From Candidatus Mailhella excrementigallinarum (GTDB lineage Bacteria > Desulfobacterota > Desulfovibrionia > Desulfovibrionales > Desulfovibrionaceae), in NCBI GenBank assembly GCA_944324075.1, contig CALUUZ010000004.1, positions 143,143 to 207,142 on the forward strand: a DNA stretch of 64,000 nt, given 5' to 3'. Made by a program: the position numbers and the translations under genes. How positions within the stretch are numbered: the first letter of the stretch is position 1; each line of letters opens with the position of its first letter. A model generated the notes under the pieces. The model worked only from the letters and a program-made list of their open reading frames with translations. It searched no databases and was not told the origin of the DNA. Shown here one piece after another: positions 8,750-17,029 of this stretch.

Positions 8750-8783
8750 AAAAAGCGGGAACCGCATATTGTTCCCGCCTTTT
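8750..8783 (-). terminator. Rho-independent terminator of the phosphate transporter
   Basis: On the minus strand, stem GCGGGAAC / GTTCCCGC (8778-8771 with 8762-8755) with an 8-nt loop is followed by a run of T (complement of 8751-8754 and neighbours). It lies about 30 bp after the stop codon of the Pit gene. Confidence 0.8.
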
Positions 8784-8811
8784 GTCCATGCGCACCTGAA
8801 AAACGGATTTT

Positions 8812-9819
8812 TCAGCCCAGTCCCAACGCGTGCAGCAGCCAGAAAAAGAAACCGCCCATGACGGCCGCGGCCGGAATGGTAAGCATCCATGCCGTGACCA
8901 ACTGGCCCGCCACCCCCCATCGCACTGCACTCAGACGCTTGGTGCTGCCTACACCGAAGATGCAGGCTGTAATGGTATGTGTGGTGCTGATAGGCGCGCC
9001 GAACATTGATGCCCCCACAATGACCAGAGACGCAGAAGTTTCCGCCGCCACTCCATGCACGGGTTCCAGTTTGAAAATCTTGTGTCCCATGGTCCTGACG
9101 ATTTTCCAGCCGCCCACGGCGGTTCCCATGGCCATGGCTGTGGCGCAGAGCAGCTTGACCCAGAACGGCACATGAATGACTTCAATCTCTCCAAAAAGAT
9201 AGAGCGCCAGCGTAATGATGCCCATGGTTTTCTGCGCGTCGTTGAGTCCATGACTGACAGCCATGAACGCGGCCGAACATATCTGAAAATGATGGAAGAA
9301 ACTGTTGGTCTTGTGCCGGTTAAAATGCCAGCACACGATCTTGATCAGTTCCATGAGCAGATATCCGGCCAGGAAACCGCACAGCGGAGACATGAACAGT
9401 GGAATAAGAATCTTATCTATGATGGACTGCCCATTAAGCGAGGAAAAACCGGCGTGCACCACGGCTGAACCGATAAGTCCCCCAATCAGCGCATGTGAGG
9501 AAGAAGAAGGAATTCCCGCATACCAGGTGATGAGATTCCACGCTATGGCCCCGAGCAGCGCCCCCAGCACCAGCAACTGCGATCCGTTCAGCATGTCGGG
9601 GTTGACCACTCCCTTGCCCAGGGTGGTGGCGACCTGATCTCCCAGCATGGCTCCGATAAGATTGAGACCTGCGGCCATGAGTACAGCGGTACGCGGGCTG
9701 AGAACCTTGGTGGAAACCACTGTGGCAATGGCATTGGCCGAATCGTGCGCGCCGTTGGTAAAATCGAACAACAGCGCCACAGCAACGATGAGAACGAGCA
9801 GAAGCGGCAGTTCAGGCAT
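8812..9819 (-). CDS. pit: Pit-family inorganic phosphate transporter
   Basis: About 335 residues with roughly ten membrane helices. The two PHO4 signature motifs are present: FDFTNGAHDSANAIAT near the start and GLNDAQKTMGI after residue 190. Pit carriers bring in phosphate as a metal-phosphate complex with H+ or Na+. The ATG at 9819 is chosen because it overlaps the end of the upstream DUF47 gene by 8 bp (translational coupling); a TTG further upstream at 9840 is also in frame. Pairing with a DUF47 protein is the classic bacterial arrangement. A terminator follows. Confidence 0.9.
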   Translation of the reverse strand: MPELPLLLVLIVAVALLFDFTNGAHDSANAIATVVSTKVLSPRTAVLMAAGLNLIGAMLGDQVATTLGKGVVNPDMLNGSQLLVLGALLGAIAWNLITWYAGIPSSSSHALIGGLIGSAVVHAGFSSLNGQSIIDKILIPLFMSPLCGFLAGYLLMELIKIVCWHFNRHKTNSFFHHFQICSAAFMAVSHGLNDAQKTMGIITLALYLFGEIEVIHVPFWVKLLCATAMAMGTAVGGWKIVRTMGHKIFKLEPVHGVAAETSASLVIVGASMFGAPISTTHTITACIFGVGSTKRLSAVRWGVAGQLVTAWMLTIPAAAVMGGFFFWLLHALGLG

Positions 9820-10441
9820 ATTTGAGCACCGCTTGTTCAAGGGTATCCGTCAGTTCGGAAAACAGCAGCAGCGTCTGCTCGATGCGCTCGTAGAGCTGTG
9901 TCCAGACCATGAGCTGCTTGACCTGTTCAAAGCTGGTCACTTCGGTATCCTGCAGTTCGCCAAGCCCCACACCAAGGAGCATTTCGCAGTTCTCCTTCAA
10001 CCCGTGAATCCGCGCCACCGGCTCTGCCGGCGGACGCTTTTCTTTCAGACAATCAAGCATTTCCCCCACGGCAAGCGCCATCTGATGCATGTCGTCCACA
10101 CATTTCTTGGCGGGGAAGCGCACATGAACGAAAGAAAAAAGATAGAAACGCGTCCCCAGACTGTTCAGACTGTCGATGGTGCGTTCCTGCGCGGTACTGA
10201 TGGCGTAGATGTCTTCCCGGTCGATGGGAGTGATGAAGGTCTGGGAAAGTTCGTGGATGATGGTATGCTGAAGTTCATCCGCTTCGGCTTCCAGGCTGGT
10301 GAGGTCGCGGACATTGCTCTCCATTTGTCTGCCCGGCGTCAGCTCGCCGGAAAGCAGAGAAGTCATTTTCTGCAATATGGAATTCTGCCGGGCGAAATAC
10401 TCGAAATAAGGCGCGGAACGGGGCAAGAGTCTGGCAAACAT
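9812..10441 (-). CDS. DUF47/PhoU-like partner of the Pit transporter
   Basis: 209 residues, mainly helical, with a repeated PhoU-like four-helix pattern and acidic residues (LEAEADELQHTIIHELSQTFITPIDREDI) that in the family coordinate metal clusters. The motif TFITPIDREDIY is characteristic of DUF47 proteins encoded with Pit carriers, where they modulate transport. The ATG at 10441 has AGGAGAATGC immediately upstream; the frame is open 53 codons further but that part is not gene-like. The stop overlaps the Pit start by 8 bp. Confidence 0.9.
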   Translation of the reverse strand: MFARLLPRSAPYFEYFARQNSILQKMTSLLSGELTPGRQMESNVRDLTSLEAEADELQHTIIHELSQTFITPIDREDIYAISTAQERTIDSLNSLGTRFYLFSFVHVRFPAKKCVDDMHQMALAVGEMLDCLKEKRPPAEPVARIHGLKENCEMLLGVGLGELQDTEVTSFEQVKQLMVWTQLYERIEQTLLLFSELTDTLEQAVLKYA

Positions 10442-10789
10442 GCATTCTCCTGAATACTTGGCGGCCTGAGCCGTGCGCTTGGTATCCGGACCCTCCCGGT
10501 CCGGACTGATGACTGTACATCCTCCAACATTCCCGGCGGCCTTCTGCGACGCTTTCCCCCGGCACAGCCGGACAGACGTCCGGCCCCCGCGCGGCGTCAC
10601 GATACCGCCTGCGCTCCCGGCGAAGAAGTCCCCCCGGAAACCTTTCCTTTCATACCAGCCATCGTCCGCCCAGACAAGGGGAGAAGAGCCGAATCTTCCT
10701 TCACGATTCGCCCTTGTGACCGGCTTTTTTTCCAGTTATCATGATCTGTGTTCGGTTTATCCGCTTTCGCCCCGCATGAAGGAAACATC
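10442..10789. other. Divergent promoter region between DUF47 and WcbI-like genes
   Basis: A 348-bp gap. It holds two GC-rich hairpins: CCGGACC (10486-10492) / GGTCCGG (10498-10504), and GCCGGAC/GTCCGGC around 10565. The first sits 45 bp upstream of the DUF47 start, so it may lie in that leader. No clear Pho-box-type repeat and no gene is seen. Confidence 0.35.
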
Positions 10790-11617
10790 TTGTCAATCTG
10801 CATTCTGCACGCGAACTGCCAGGGCGGCCCCCTGAGCAGGCTGTTTCTCGCGTCCTCCGAATTTTCCCGGCGCTGGGACATTCTTCATGTTCCCAACTAC
10901 GATCGCACCCCGATACCCGCTGATGCCCTGGAAAGCTGCGATCTGTTCCTGTACCAGCACCTTGGTCCGCAATGGGGCGAGCTTGCTTCCGCAAGACTGC
11001 TTGCCCACCTGCCGGTCAGCGCGCGAAGCATCCGGCTGCCCAATCTTTTCTTCCAGGGGTACTGGCCGCTCTGGACCAGCGACAGCACCATGAACTTCGG
11101 CGACATCTACCTTGACTATCTGACCGACAAGGGGCTGACGCCGGCGGAAATCATGCATGTCTATCTGCATGGCAGGCTGGATGCCGTCTATAATCTGGAG
11201 GCACGCATTCAGAATTCCAGAAACTACCAGCAGGCAAAAGACGCGGGCGCTCTTGTCTCTCTGGAAGACTATATCGACGCGCACTGGCGTGAAGAGCAAC
11301 TGTTCAGTACTGTCAACCATCCCGTGCCGAAGATTTCCCTCATGGTGGCGGACGCCGTACTGGCGGAACTCGGACTGTCCCCGCTCCCCCCCTCCATATT
11401 GGAGAAGGAAGGCGATGCGCTGGAATGCGACCGACATCTGCATCTGCCCATCCATCCCGCCGTGGGCCGCCGATTCGGTCTGCCCTTTGCGGGGGAGGAA
11501 CGGCGCTACCGTATTTACGACAACATGCTTACCTTCCGGCAGTACGCCCTCGCCTATGTGGATTGCCGCCGCAAGGGTCTGCCGTTTCTGGTCTATCTGG
11601 CGAGCCTGCGCGCCTGA
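10790..11617 (+). CDS. WcbI-like putative polysaccharide acetyltransferase
   Basis: 275 residues. The opening ILHANCQGGPLSRLF resembles the G/ANCQ motif of the WcbI family, proteins tied to capsule or polysaccharide biosynthesis that bind CoA and may act as acetyltransferases. Further conserved-looking stretches are IRLPNLFFQGYWP and a charged block FSTVNHPVPKISLMVAD typical of the family. I prefer the TTG at 10790, preceded by GAAGGAA at a good distance; the frame also extends to 10748 but lacks a ribosome site there. No other polysaccharide genes lie nearby. The GNAT gene follows after 65 bp on the same strand. Confidence 0.65.
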   Translation: MSICILHANCQGGPLSRLFLASSEFSRRWDILHVPNYDRTPIPADALESCDLFLYQHLGPQWGELASARLLAHLPVSARSIRLPNLFFQGYWPLWTSDSTMNFGDIYLDYLTDKGLTPAEIMHVYLHGRLDAVYNLEARIQNSRNYQQAKDAGALVSLEDYIDAHWREEQLFSTVNHPVPKISLMVADAVLAELGLSPLPPSILEKEGDALECDRHLHLPIHPAVGRRFGLPFAGEERRYRIYDNMLTFRQYALAYVDCRRKGLPFLVYLASLRA

Positions 11618-11682
11618 GCCGGAAGAGCGCTTCCGGCCTTATGCCGTTCAGGATCGCCCCGCTTGCCCGGGAAGGAGAATCC

Positions 11683-12198
11683 ATGCTGATCAGACAGGAA
11701 AAACAGACGGACTTTGCGGCGGTATACCAGCTTGTCAAAACAGCGTTTGCCGGAGCCGAGCACGCGGACGGAAACGAACAAGATCTGGTCGACGCATTGA
11801 GAAAAAGCGAGGCCTTTATTCCCGCACTGTCACTGGTTGCGGAGATCGCCGGTGAAATCGCGGGATATATTCTGTTCACAAAAGCCAGAGCCGGCGGAGA
11901 GCCTGTGCTGGTTCTGGCTCCCCTCGCCGTACTGCCCGGATACCGGAAACGCGGCGTCGGCGGAGCCTTGATCCGCGAAGGACACAGAATCGCCGCCATG
12001 CTGGGGTATGGATATTCGCTTGTTCTGGGAAGCGTGAACTATTATCAGCGCTTCGGCTATGTTCCGGCCGGGACATTCGGAATCAGGGCTCCTGCGGGCA
12101 TCCCGGCCGCCAACTTCATGGCCGTCAGACTGATAAGGGACGCGCGCGCCGTCTGTGGAACCGTGCTTTATGCAAAGGAGTTCGGGATATCGGAATAG
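11683..12198 (+). CDS. GNAT-family N-acetyltransferase (YhbS-like)
   Basis: 171 residues with the GNAT core: motif A VLAPLAVLPGYRKRGVGGALI (the R/Q-x-x-G-x-G/A acetyl-CoA loop, near residues 82-102) and the late block YYQRFGYVPA. The YYQRFGF/Y pattern is typical of the YhbS group, whose substrates are mostly unknown small amines or tRNA/lipid ligands. GAAGGAGAA precedes the ATG at 11683. The gene is probably co-transcribed with the WcbI-like gene. Confidence 0.85.
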   Translation: MLIRQEKQTDFAAVYQLVKTAFAGAEHADGNEQDLVDALRKSEAFIPALSLVAEIAGEIAGYILFTKARAGGEPVLVLAPLAVLPGYRKRGVGGALIREGHRIAAMLGYGYSLVLGSVNYYQRFGYVPAGTFGIRAPAGIPAANFMAVRLIRDARAVCGTVLYAKEFGISE

Positions 12199-12344
12199 TG
12201 CGTTCTTCCGCAAAGCCCCGGCCAGGAATTTTCACGCCTGGCGCCGCAAGTCGCTTGCGGCAGATCCGGATATGGGAGCATCGCAGCCCCATGGTCGCCC
12301 ATGTTCGACTCAGGGAACACTTTCAACACAAAAAAACTTCTCAA

Positions 12345-12404
12345 ATGTTCTTTCCTGAACCTGGTCTCGGCGCGATGCTCCGGTCCAGGTTCAGGAAGGA
12401 ACAT
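12345..12404 (-). terminator. Long inverted repeat at the end of the STAS-like gene
   Basis: Two 20-bp arms, 12345-12364 and 12385-12404, pair with one mismatch around a 20-nt loop. The right arm includes the last codons and the TGA of the STAS-like gene. Read on the minus strand, the stem is followed 8 nt later by a run of seven T, so it probably terminates that transcript, although the spacing to the T run is longer than usual. A weak S-repeat fragment (CACGCCTGGCGCCGCAAG...) lies at about 12220-12265. Confidence 0.5.
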
Positions 12405-12825
12405 CCCTTGTCGGACGAACGCCCTCGTCTTCATGCCCATGACAGGTGCAGTGCGCACATTTTCCGCAGCACCTGTGTTTCGGGCGTTCCGCCGTTTCCG
12501 CCGATATTCCGCGCTCATGCGCCTTGCGGGACATGACAATCACTCTGCTGCCGGACGGTGCGACCTGAAATCCTTTCTCTCCCTTAAAAAACAGGGATGC
12601 CGGAGACACCCGCGTCCGCCCCAGTCCGGAGTCCAGCACGACGCGGCCGGAAGGATGAATTTCATTCAGCCCGGTGGTATCGACAAAAATTCTTCCCCCG
12701 GCCCGGTACTCCTTCATGAACAGGGCCAGCAGCTCACATGCTGAATCGCCATCAAATCCGCCGCTGGCGCGAACATGAAGATTGCCTTCGCTATGTCTGA
12801 ATTTCATCTTAAAATCCGCGCACAT
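12391..12825 (-). CDS. STAS-like small protein with Cys/His-rich tail
   Basis: 144 residues. The first ~95 resemble a STAS/anti-sigma-antagonist type fold: LHVRASGGFDGDSACELLALF, then RIFVDTTGLNEIHPSGRVVL, where STAS proteins carry their switch Ser. The last third is unlike that family and ends in a dense Cys/His cluster (HRCCGKCAHCTCHGHE), which looks like a metal site. AAGGAG precedes the ATG at 12825. The function is unknown; a metal- or redox-sensing role is a guess. The gene stands alone between oppositely oriented neighbours. Confidence 0.7.
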   Translation of the reverse strand: MCADFKMKFRHSEGNLHVRASGGFDGDSACELLALFMKEYRAGGRIFVDTTGLNEIHPSGRVVLDSGLGRTRVSPASLFFKGEKGFQVAPSGSRVIVMSRKAHERGISAETAERPKHRCCGKCAHCTCHGHEDEGVRPTRDVPS

Positions 12826-13291
12826 ACTTTTCTCCTTCTCAGTTTTTCAGAGTATTCTCCACTTGAACATATCTGCCGGCCAGAGCCATATCCCGCGGAC
12901 ATTTCCAAGAGGAAAGTGCCTGCCGCCGGGCTGCCGCGCAGTCCCGTAACGCATGGGAAAGTTCTATCTTTTATGATTTTGAAAGTCAATTTCATATATT
13001 CCTTTTCCAGAATTAAATTCCCGTCCGACGTCCGCCGCTCCCCGCCCCCTTCCGCGGTTCCTTCAGCTTGACAGCGCCGCGCACGGATTTATAAGCTCGT
13101 GCGATATGCAGGCCCAGCCCGCGATTCTGTCCTTCCAGATAAAAATGGATTGACAAGACGGTCAGGCCGATGAAATTCTTTTTTCTCCTCCTCCCATGGA
13201 GGGACCATCCGCATGACCATCTGCCGGAGACCGCGTCGTCCGGCGGCAGGTTCCGACTGCGGATTGAAACACTCAACGCGAGGGAACGCTC
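12826..13291. other. Divergent intergenic region with a partial S repeat
   Basis: A 466-bp gap between the STAS-like gene and the first amino-acid-binding protein. At 12862-12900 the sequence TTGAACATATCTGCCGGCCAGA matches the end module of the S repeat in reverse orientation. A TTGACA (13150-13155) could be a -35 for the downstream gene, but its -10 is poor. No gene is seen. Confidence 0.35.
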
Positions 13292-14044
13292 ATGAAAGGC
13301 ATTGTCACGGCGCTGGCGCTGACCGCCGCGCTCATCGTCCCGTCAGCTCCGTCCGCCCTGGCAGACGGAAAAACTCTGGTCGTCGGCACCAACGCGACTT
13401 TCCCGCCCATGCAGTTTGTGGACAAAGACAAAAAGATCACGGGCTATGAGATGGATCTGGTACGCGCCGTAGCCAAGGAAGCCGGTTACGACATCACTAT
13501 CAAGAACGCGGAATTCGACGGGCTTATCAGCGATGTAGCCAGCGGCAACTGTGATCTTATCGCTGCCTGCATGACCATCACGCCAGAACGCCAGAAGGCC
13601 GTCCTCTTCTCCGATCCGGTCTACTCCCTGAAGCAGGCCTGCGTGGTGCCTTCCGGATCTGCCATTGCCTCCATGGATGACCTCGCGGGCAAGAAGGTCG
13701 GCGCCCAGCTCGGCACTACTGGTTCCTTTGCGGTGAAAAAGCTGGCCCCCAAGGCTCAGCTCCGTAATTACGATGATGTCGGCCTTGCCTTTCAGGATAT
13801 GAAAAACGGCAATATTGACGCCGTGGTTTGCGATGATCCCGTGGCTGCATATTATGCCAATCATGACGCCGACTATGCCAATACTCTGAAGCTTGCCTTC
13901 CTCACCGAGGAAGGGGAAAGCGTCGGCTTTGCCTTCCGCAAGGGCGATACCGAACTGGTCAGCAAGTTTAATGAAGCTCTGGCCCGCGTCCGCGCCAACG
14001 GTACGGAACAGGCACTGCTCAAACAGTGGAAAATGGGCAAATAG
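13292..14044 (+). CDS. Periplasmic amino-acid-binding protein (family 3 SBP)
   Basis: 250 residues with a signal peptide (cleavage at PSALA-DG, about residue 25) and the family 3 ligand-binding core: TLVVGTNATFPPMQFVDKDKKITGYEMDLV, then FDGLISDVASGNCDLIAACMTITPERQKAVLFSDPVY. These proteins catch polar amino acids for an ABC importer. GAGGGAACGCTC precedes the ATG. No permease or ATPase gene is adjacent, and a paralogue follows at once, so both probably feed a transporter encoded elsewhere. A hairpin separates the two genes. Confidence 0.9.
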   Translation: MKGIVTALALTAALIVPSAPSALADGKTLVVGTNATFPPMQFVDKDKKITGYEMDLVRAVAKEAGYDITIKNAEFDGLISDVASGNCDLIAACMTITPERQKAVLFSDPVYSLKQACVVPSGSAIASMDDLAGKKVGAQLGTTGSFAVKKLAPKAQLRNYDDVGLAFQDMKNGNIDAVVCDDPVAAYYANHDADYANTLKLAFLTEEGESVGFAFRKGDTELVSKFNEALARVRANGTEQALLKQWKMGK

Positions 14045-14097
14045 ACAATCTTCCGCTTTCCATCCGTTTCGCCCGGTCTCTTTCGGAGGCCGGGCGT

Positions 14098-14129
14098 TCA
14101 GGGAAACGCTTCAATCAGCGTTTCCCTGA
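14098..14129 (+). terminator. Perfect 12-bp hairpin between the two binding-protein genes
   Basis: TCAGGGAAACGC (14098-14109) pairs perfectly with GCGTTTCCCTGA (14118-14129) over an 8-nt loop. It is followed by GGTTTTAAACC and the recurrent leader sequence, with no long T run. It may stabilise the first mRNA, cause partial termination, or belong to the leader element of the second gene. Confidence 0.5.
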
Positions 14130-14155
14130 GGTTTTAAACCATAAAGGAATTTTTG

Positions 14156-14902
14156 ATGAAACATCTTGTTTCCGCGCTGGCGCTCGTCGCTGCGCTTGCC
14201 TCTCCTGCCTTTGCTTCCGCTGCGGAAAAGACGCTTGTAGTCGCTACCAGCCTCTGGCCCCCCATGACCATGGTGGATGAAAACAAGAATGTCATCGGGT
14301 ATGAAATGGATGTGGTTTCCGCCGCCGCCAGGGCCGCAGGCTATGACGTCAAACTCGTGAACACATCCTGGGACGGGATATTCTCCCTGCTGGAATCCGG
14401 CAACTGTGACATCATCGCCTCCTGTGTCACGATCACCGATGCCCGCAAAAAGAAATATCTCTTTTCTGATCCCTTCTATTCATTCAGGCAGGCCTGCGTC
14501 GTCCCCGCCGCATCATCTGTCACCGGTATGGATGATCTGAAAGGCAAGCGCGTGGGCGCGCAAATCGGCACTACAGGGCACATTGTGCTGCAAAAGGCTC
14601 TGCCTTCCGAAAACATCGCCGCCTATGACGATGTCGGTCTGGCTTTTGAGGATCTGAAAGTCGGCCGCATTGACGCCGTGATGTGCGACGACCCTGTGGC
14701 TGCATATTATGCCAACCGCAAGGAAGGTTATTCTGATCTCATGAAGCTGGCCTTCATCACCACGGAAGGCGAGGATGCCGGCTTTGTCTTCCGCATGAAA
14801 GACGCCAGTATGAAAGACGACATCAACAAGGGGCTTGCGGCCATTCGAGCCGACGGTACGGAAAAGGCCATCAAGATGAAGTGGATGGGCAAGGCGGACT
14901 AG
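14156..14902 (+). CDS. Periplasmic amino-acid-binding protein, paralogue of the preceding one
   Basis: 248 residues with a signal peptide (cleavage near AFASA-AE) and the same family 3 SBP core as the gene upstream: ATSLWPPMTMVDENKNVIGYEMDVV and WDGIFSLLESGNCDIIASCVTITDARKKKYLFSDPFYS. The identity between the two is high throughout, showing a tandem duplication. The ATG at 14156 lies 6 bp after AAAGGAA in the recurrent leader. Differences in the ligand loop (PPMTM versus PPMQF) suggest a changed ligand preference. The stop codon is immediately followed by an S repeat. Confidence 0.9.
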   Translation: MKHLVSALALVAALASPAFASAAEKTLVVATSLWPPMTMVDENKNVIGYEMDVVSAAARAAGYDVKLVNTSWDGIFSLLESGNCDIIASCVTITDARKKKYLFSDPFYSFRQACVVPAASSVTGMDDLKGKRVGAQIGTTGHIVLQKALPSENIAAYDDVGLAFEDLKVGRIDAVMCDDPVAAYYANRKEGYSDLMKLAFITTEGEDAGFVFRMKDASMKDDINKGLAAIRADGTEKAIKMKWMGKAD

Positions 14903-15015
14903 AGCATTCTGCTATTGCAAGTCTCTCTGTCCGGTGCCGCCGCAATTCACTGGCTGCGACAGGCTCCGCTTTCATGCGTGAAAGCTGCGCGTCAGAATGC
15001 GGGGCCTGCAGGTAT
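14903..15015 (+). repeat. S-type multi-hairpin intergenic repeat (copy S5)
   Basis: Starts at the stop codon with AGAGCATTCTGC, then GCCGCCGCAATTCAC, then GCTTTC/GAAAGC around ATGCGT. That last stem is GGTTTC/GAAACC in copy S2, a compensatory change. It ends in CTGCGCGTCAGAATGCGGGGCCTGCAG. Confidence 0.65.
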
Positions 15016-15026
15016 GTTCAAACATA

Positions 15027-15379
15027 AGGTTGTGTCAAAGTTCCTGGCTGATGCAGCAATCGGAGGTCGCACCTGCCCGATTTCAGCGGCAGCATTCGCT
15101 GCCGTGAAGGCAGCCGCCCTTTGGGCGCGGTGAAAGGCCCCTTCGGCAAGGCCCGGCGAGCTTCGTCCCGCGCGGCTTCGCCGGTCTCGGCCGTGCTTCG
15201 AGACATTTGACCGCAATCTCCGGATGACGCCCGACCGGGCTTGCCGATACTCGCTCTCGCTTGCGTTTTGCGCGGAAAACGCGGCGCTCGCACTCTGAGC
15301 CTCCCCTCCATGCCGCCTTCCAGGCGAAGGGGGCATGGGAGCATACTTCTCTTTATCAACCGTAAACTTGCACAGAGCC
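15027..15379 (-). repeat. L-type long intergenic repeat (copy L2), inverted relative to L1
   Basis: Reverse-complement homologue of L1. The left end AAGGTTGTGTCAAAGTTCC and the right end CGTAAACTTGCACAGAGCC form imperfect terminal inverted repeats. The inner block GCCGATACTCGCT...GCGCGGAAAACGCGGCGCTCGC is also found in L4 at 37.0 kb. No plausible coding frame. It lies in the 770-bp gap between the second binding protein and pgk. Confidence 0.75.
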
Positions 15380-15429
15380 AATCATAAAGCACTCTGCTGA
15401 GGCGGCGCGTCTGCGGACGGGCTGCCTTT

Positions 15430-15571
15430 TCCTGATCCGGAAGCCGGAGTGTTCTGCATTTGAAAATATCTGCCGGCCAGTTCCTGTATTCCGGCTCGCA
15501 GGTGTCGCGGCGCCTCTGGCCGTCAGCGCACAGCGCTTGCGGAGCAGAGCATTTCATGAGCGAAATGCTCT
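15430..15571 (-). repeat. S-type multi-hairpin intergenic repeat (copy S6)
   Basis: Read on the minus strand it starts with the palindrome AGAGCATTTC-GCTCAT-GAAATGCTCT (15546-15571), passes through a diverged middle, and ends GCCGGAATACAGGAACTGGCCGGCAGATATTTTCAA as separate stem and tail modules. It lies about 100 bp after the end of pgk, on the same strand. Confidence 0.65.
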
Positions 15572-15675
15572 AAAACCGCCTGGGGATCGGACTCGCATCC
15601 GGCCCACAGGCGGCATATGAAAAACAGCCCCATGCCGGGCAGTAAAACTGTCCGGCAACAGACCACACGACGTTT

Positions 15676-16854
15676 TCAGCTTCTGATCCGATCGGCCAGA
15701 GCCGCCACGGAAGGCAGAACCTTGCCCTCCAGCACCTCCATGAAAGCGCCGCCCCCGGTGGACAGATAATCCATTCTGTCGCCCAGTCCGAAGCTTTCCA
15801 CAGCGGCGATGGAATCACCGCCGCAGACCAGCGTATAAGCGGGAGAAGCGGCCAGTACCGCGGCCACGCCGCGGCTGCCCTGATCAAAGGGCTTTGTCTC
15901 AAACGCGCCCAGCGGCCCGTTCCACACAATGGTGCCGGCATCAGACAGCATGGCGGCATATTCCTGCACGCTGCCTTCTGCGATGTCCAGCACACAGTCG
16001 CCCGGCTTCACCTCCCCGGCTTTCTTTACTTCGGCCTTCTCGGGCTGATCCAGGCCGGGGGCGACAACCACGTCCGAAGGCAGGGGAAGCTTCACCCCCC
16101 GCGCGGCGGCCAGTTCCATAAGGCGCCTGGCATCGGGAACAAGTTCCTCTTCCACCAGAGAGTTTCCCATATCCATTCCGGAAGCCAGCATGAACGTATT
16201 GGCGATGCCGCCGCCCACAATGAGTCCGTCCACGTTTCTGAGCAGATTTTCCAGCACGGTGAGCTTGGTGGATACCTTGGAACCGCCCACAATGGCATAC
16301 AGGGGACGCTTCGGATGTTCCAGCACCTGTGTGGCTGCCTCCATCTCCGCCAGCAGAAGCGGCCCGGCAACGGCTGTTTTCGCCGCGCGAATCGCACCTT
16401 CGGTAGAAGCATGCGCACGATGCGCCGCCCCGAAAGCGTCCATGACATACACATCCCCCAGTCCGGCAAGCTTTGCGGCCAGTTCAGGATTATTCTTCTT
16501 CTCACCCTTGAGAAAACGTACATTTTCACACAGCGCCACTTCCCCCGGTCTGATATCCAGCCCGGCAAAGGGATCGGCGACAAAGCGCACGGACATCCCG
16601 AGCAGTTCGCCCAGGCGGGCGGCCACAGGCTTCAGGGAAAAAGCCTCATCAAACTCCCCTTCCACAGGCCGTCCGAGATGGGACAGCGCGATAACGCAAG
16701 CCCCTCTGTCCAGGGCAAGACGTATGGTGGGCAGCACGGCGCGGATACGTTTATCGCTGCTGATCACCCCATTCTTCATGGGGACATTGAGATCCAGGCG
16801 CATGACCACGCGCTTGCCGGCGAGGTCGACATCATTCATGGAAAGAGCTTTCAT
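15676..16854 (-). CDS. pgk: Phosphoglycerate kinase
   Basis: 392 residues, the usual length for bacterial Pgk. It catalyses transfer of phosphate between 1,3-bisphosphoglycerate and ADP in glycolysis/gluconeogenesis in the cytoplasm. Seen motifs: RVVMRLDLNVPM near the N-terminus (substrate-binding), SHLGRP, NVRFLKGEKKN, AIVGGSKVSTKL in the middle, VWNGPLGAFE, and CGGDSIAAVESFG near the C-terminus for nucleotide binding. CAGGAGACTCC precedes the ATG. It follows the fliI/DUF599 genes by 175 bp on the same strand, but no functional link is evident. Confidence 0.97.
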   Translation of the reverse strand: MKALSMNDVDLAGKRVVMRLDLNVPMKNGVISSDKRIRAVLPTIRLALDRGACVIALSHLGRPVEGEFDEAFSLKPVAARLGELLGMSVRFVADPFAGLDIRPGEVALCENVRFLKGEKKNNPELAAKLAGLGDVYVMDAFGAAHRAHASTEGAIRAAKTAVAGPLLLAEMEAATQVLEHPKRPLYAIVGGSKVSTKLTVLENLLRNVDGLIVGGGIANTFMLASGMDMGNSLVEEELVPDARRLMELAAARGVKLPLPSDVVVAPGLDQPEKAEVKKAGEVKPGDCVLDIAEGSVQEYAAMLSDAGTIVWNGPLGAFETKPFDQGSRGVAAVLAASPAYTLVCGGDSIAAVESFGLGDRMDYLSTGGGAFMEVLEGKVLPSVAALADRIRS

Positions 16855-17029
16855 GGAGTCTCCTGACTGTTGGATGTAGATTCGCGGCGGGTTTTCCCCG
16901 CATACGGCGGCTCTTCAGCCCATATACACCATTGCTTCCGGCAAGGGAATCCGTCCGGGCTCCGTTTTCCGGGCTCCCCGGGAGTCACCCGTTCCTGCGG
17001 AAAGGAAATGCACTCAGCCGCCTTCCCGC

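Noticed and set aside
10442..10789. Pho box upstream of the DUF47-pit genes
   Set aside because: No pair of CTGTCAT-like direct repeats at 11-bp spacing could be found.
14098..14150. CRISPR-like or tandem repeat near the binding proteins
   Set aside because: There is a single hairpin and one leader copy; no regularly spaced repeats exist anywhere in the window.
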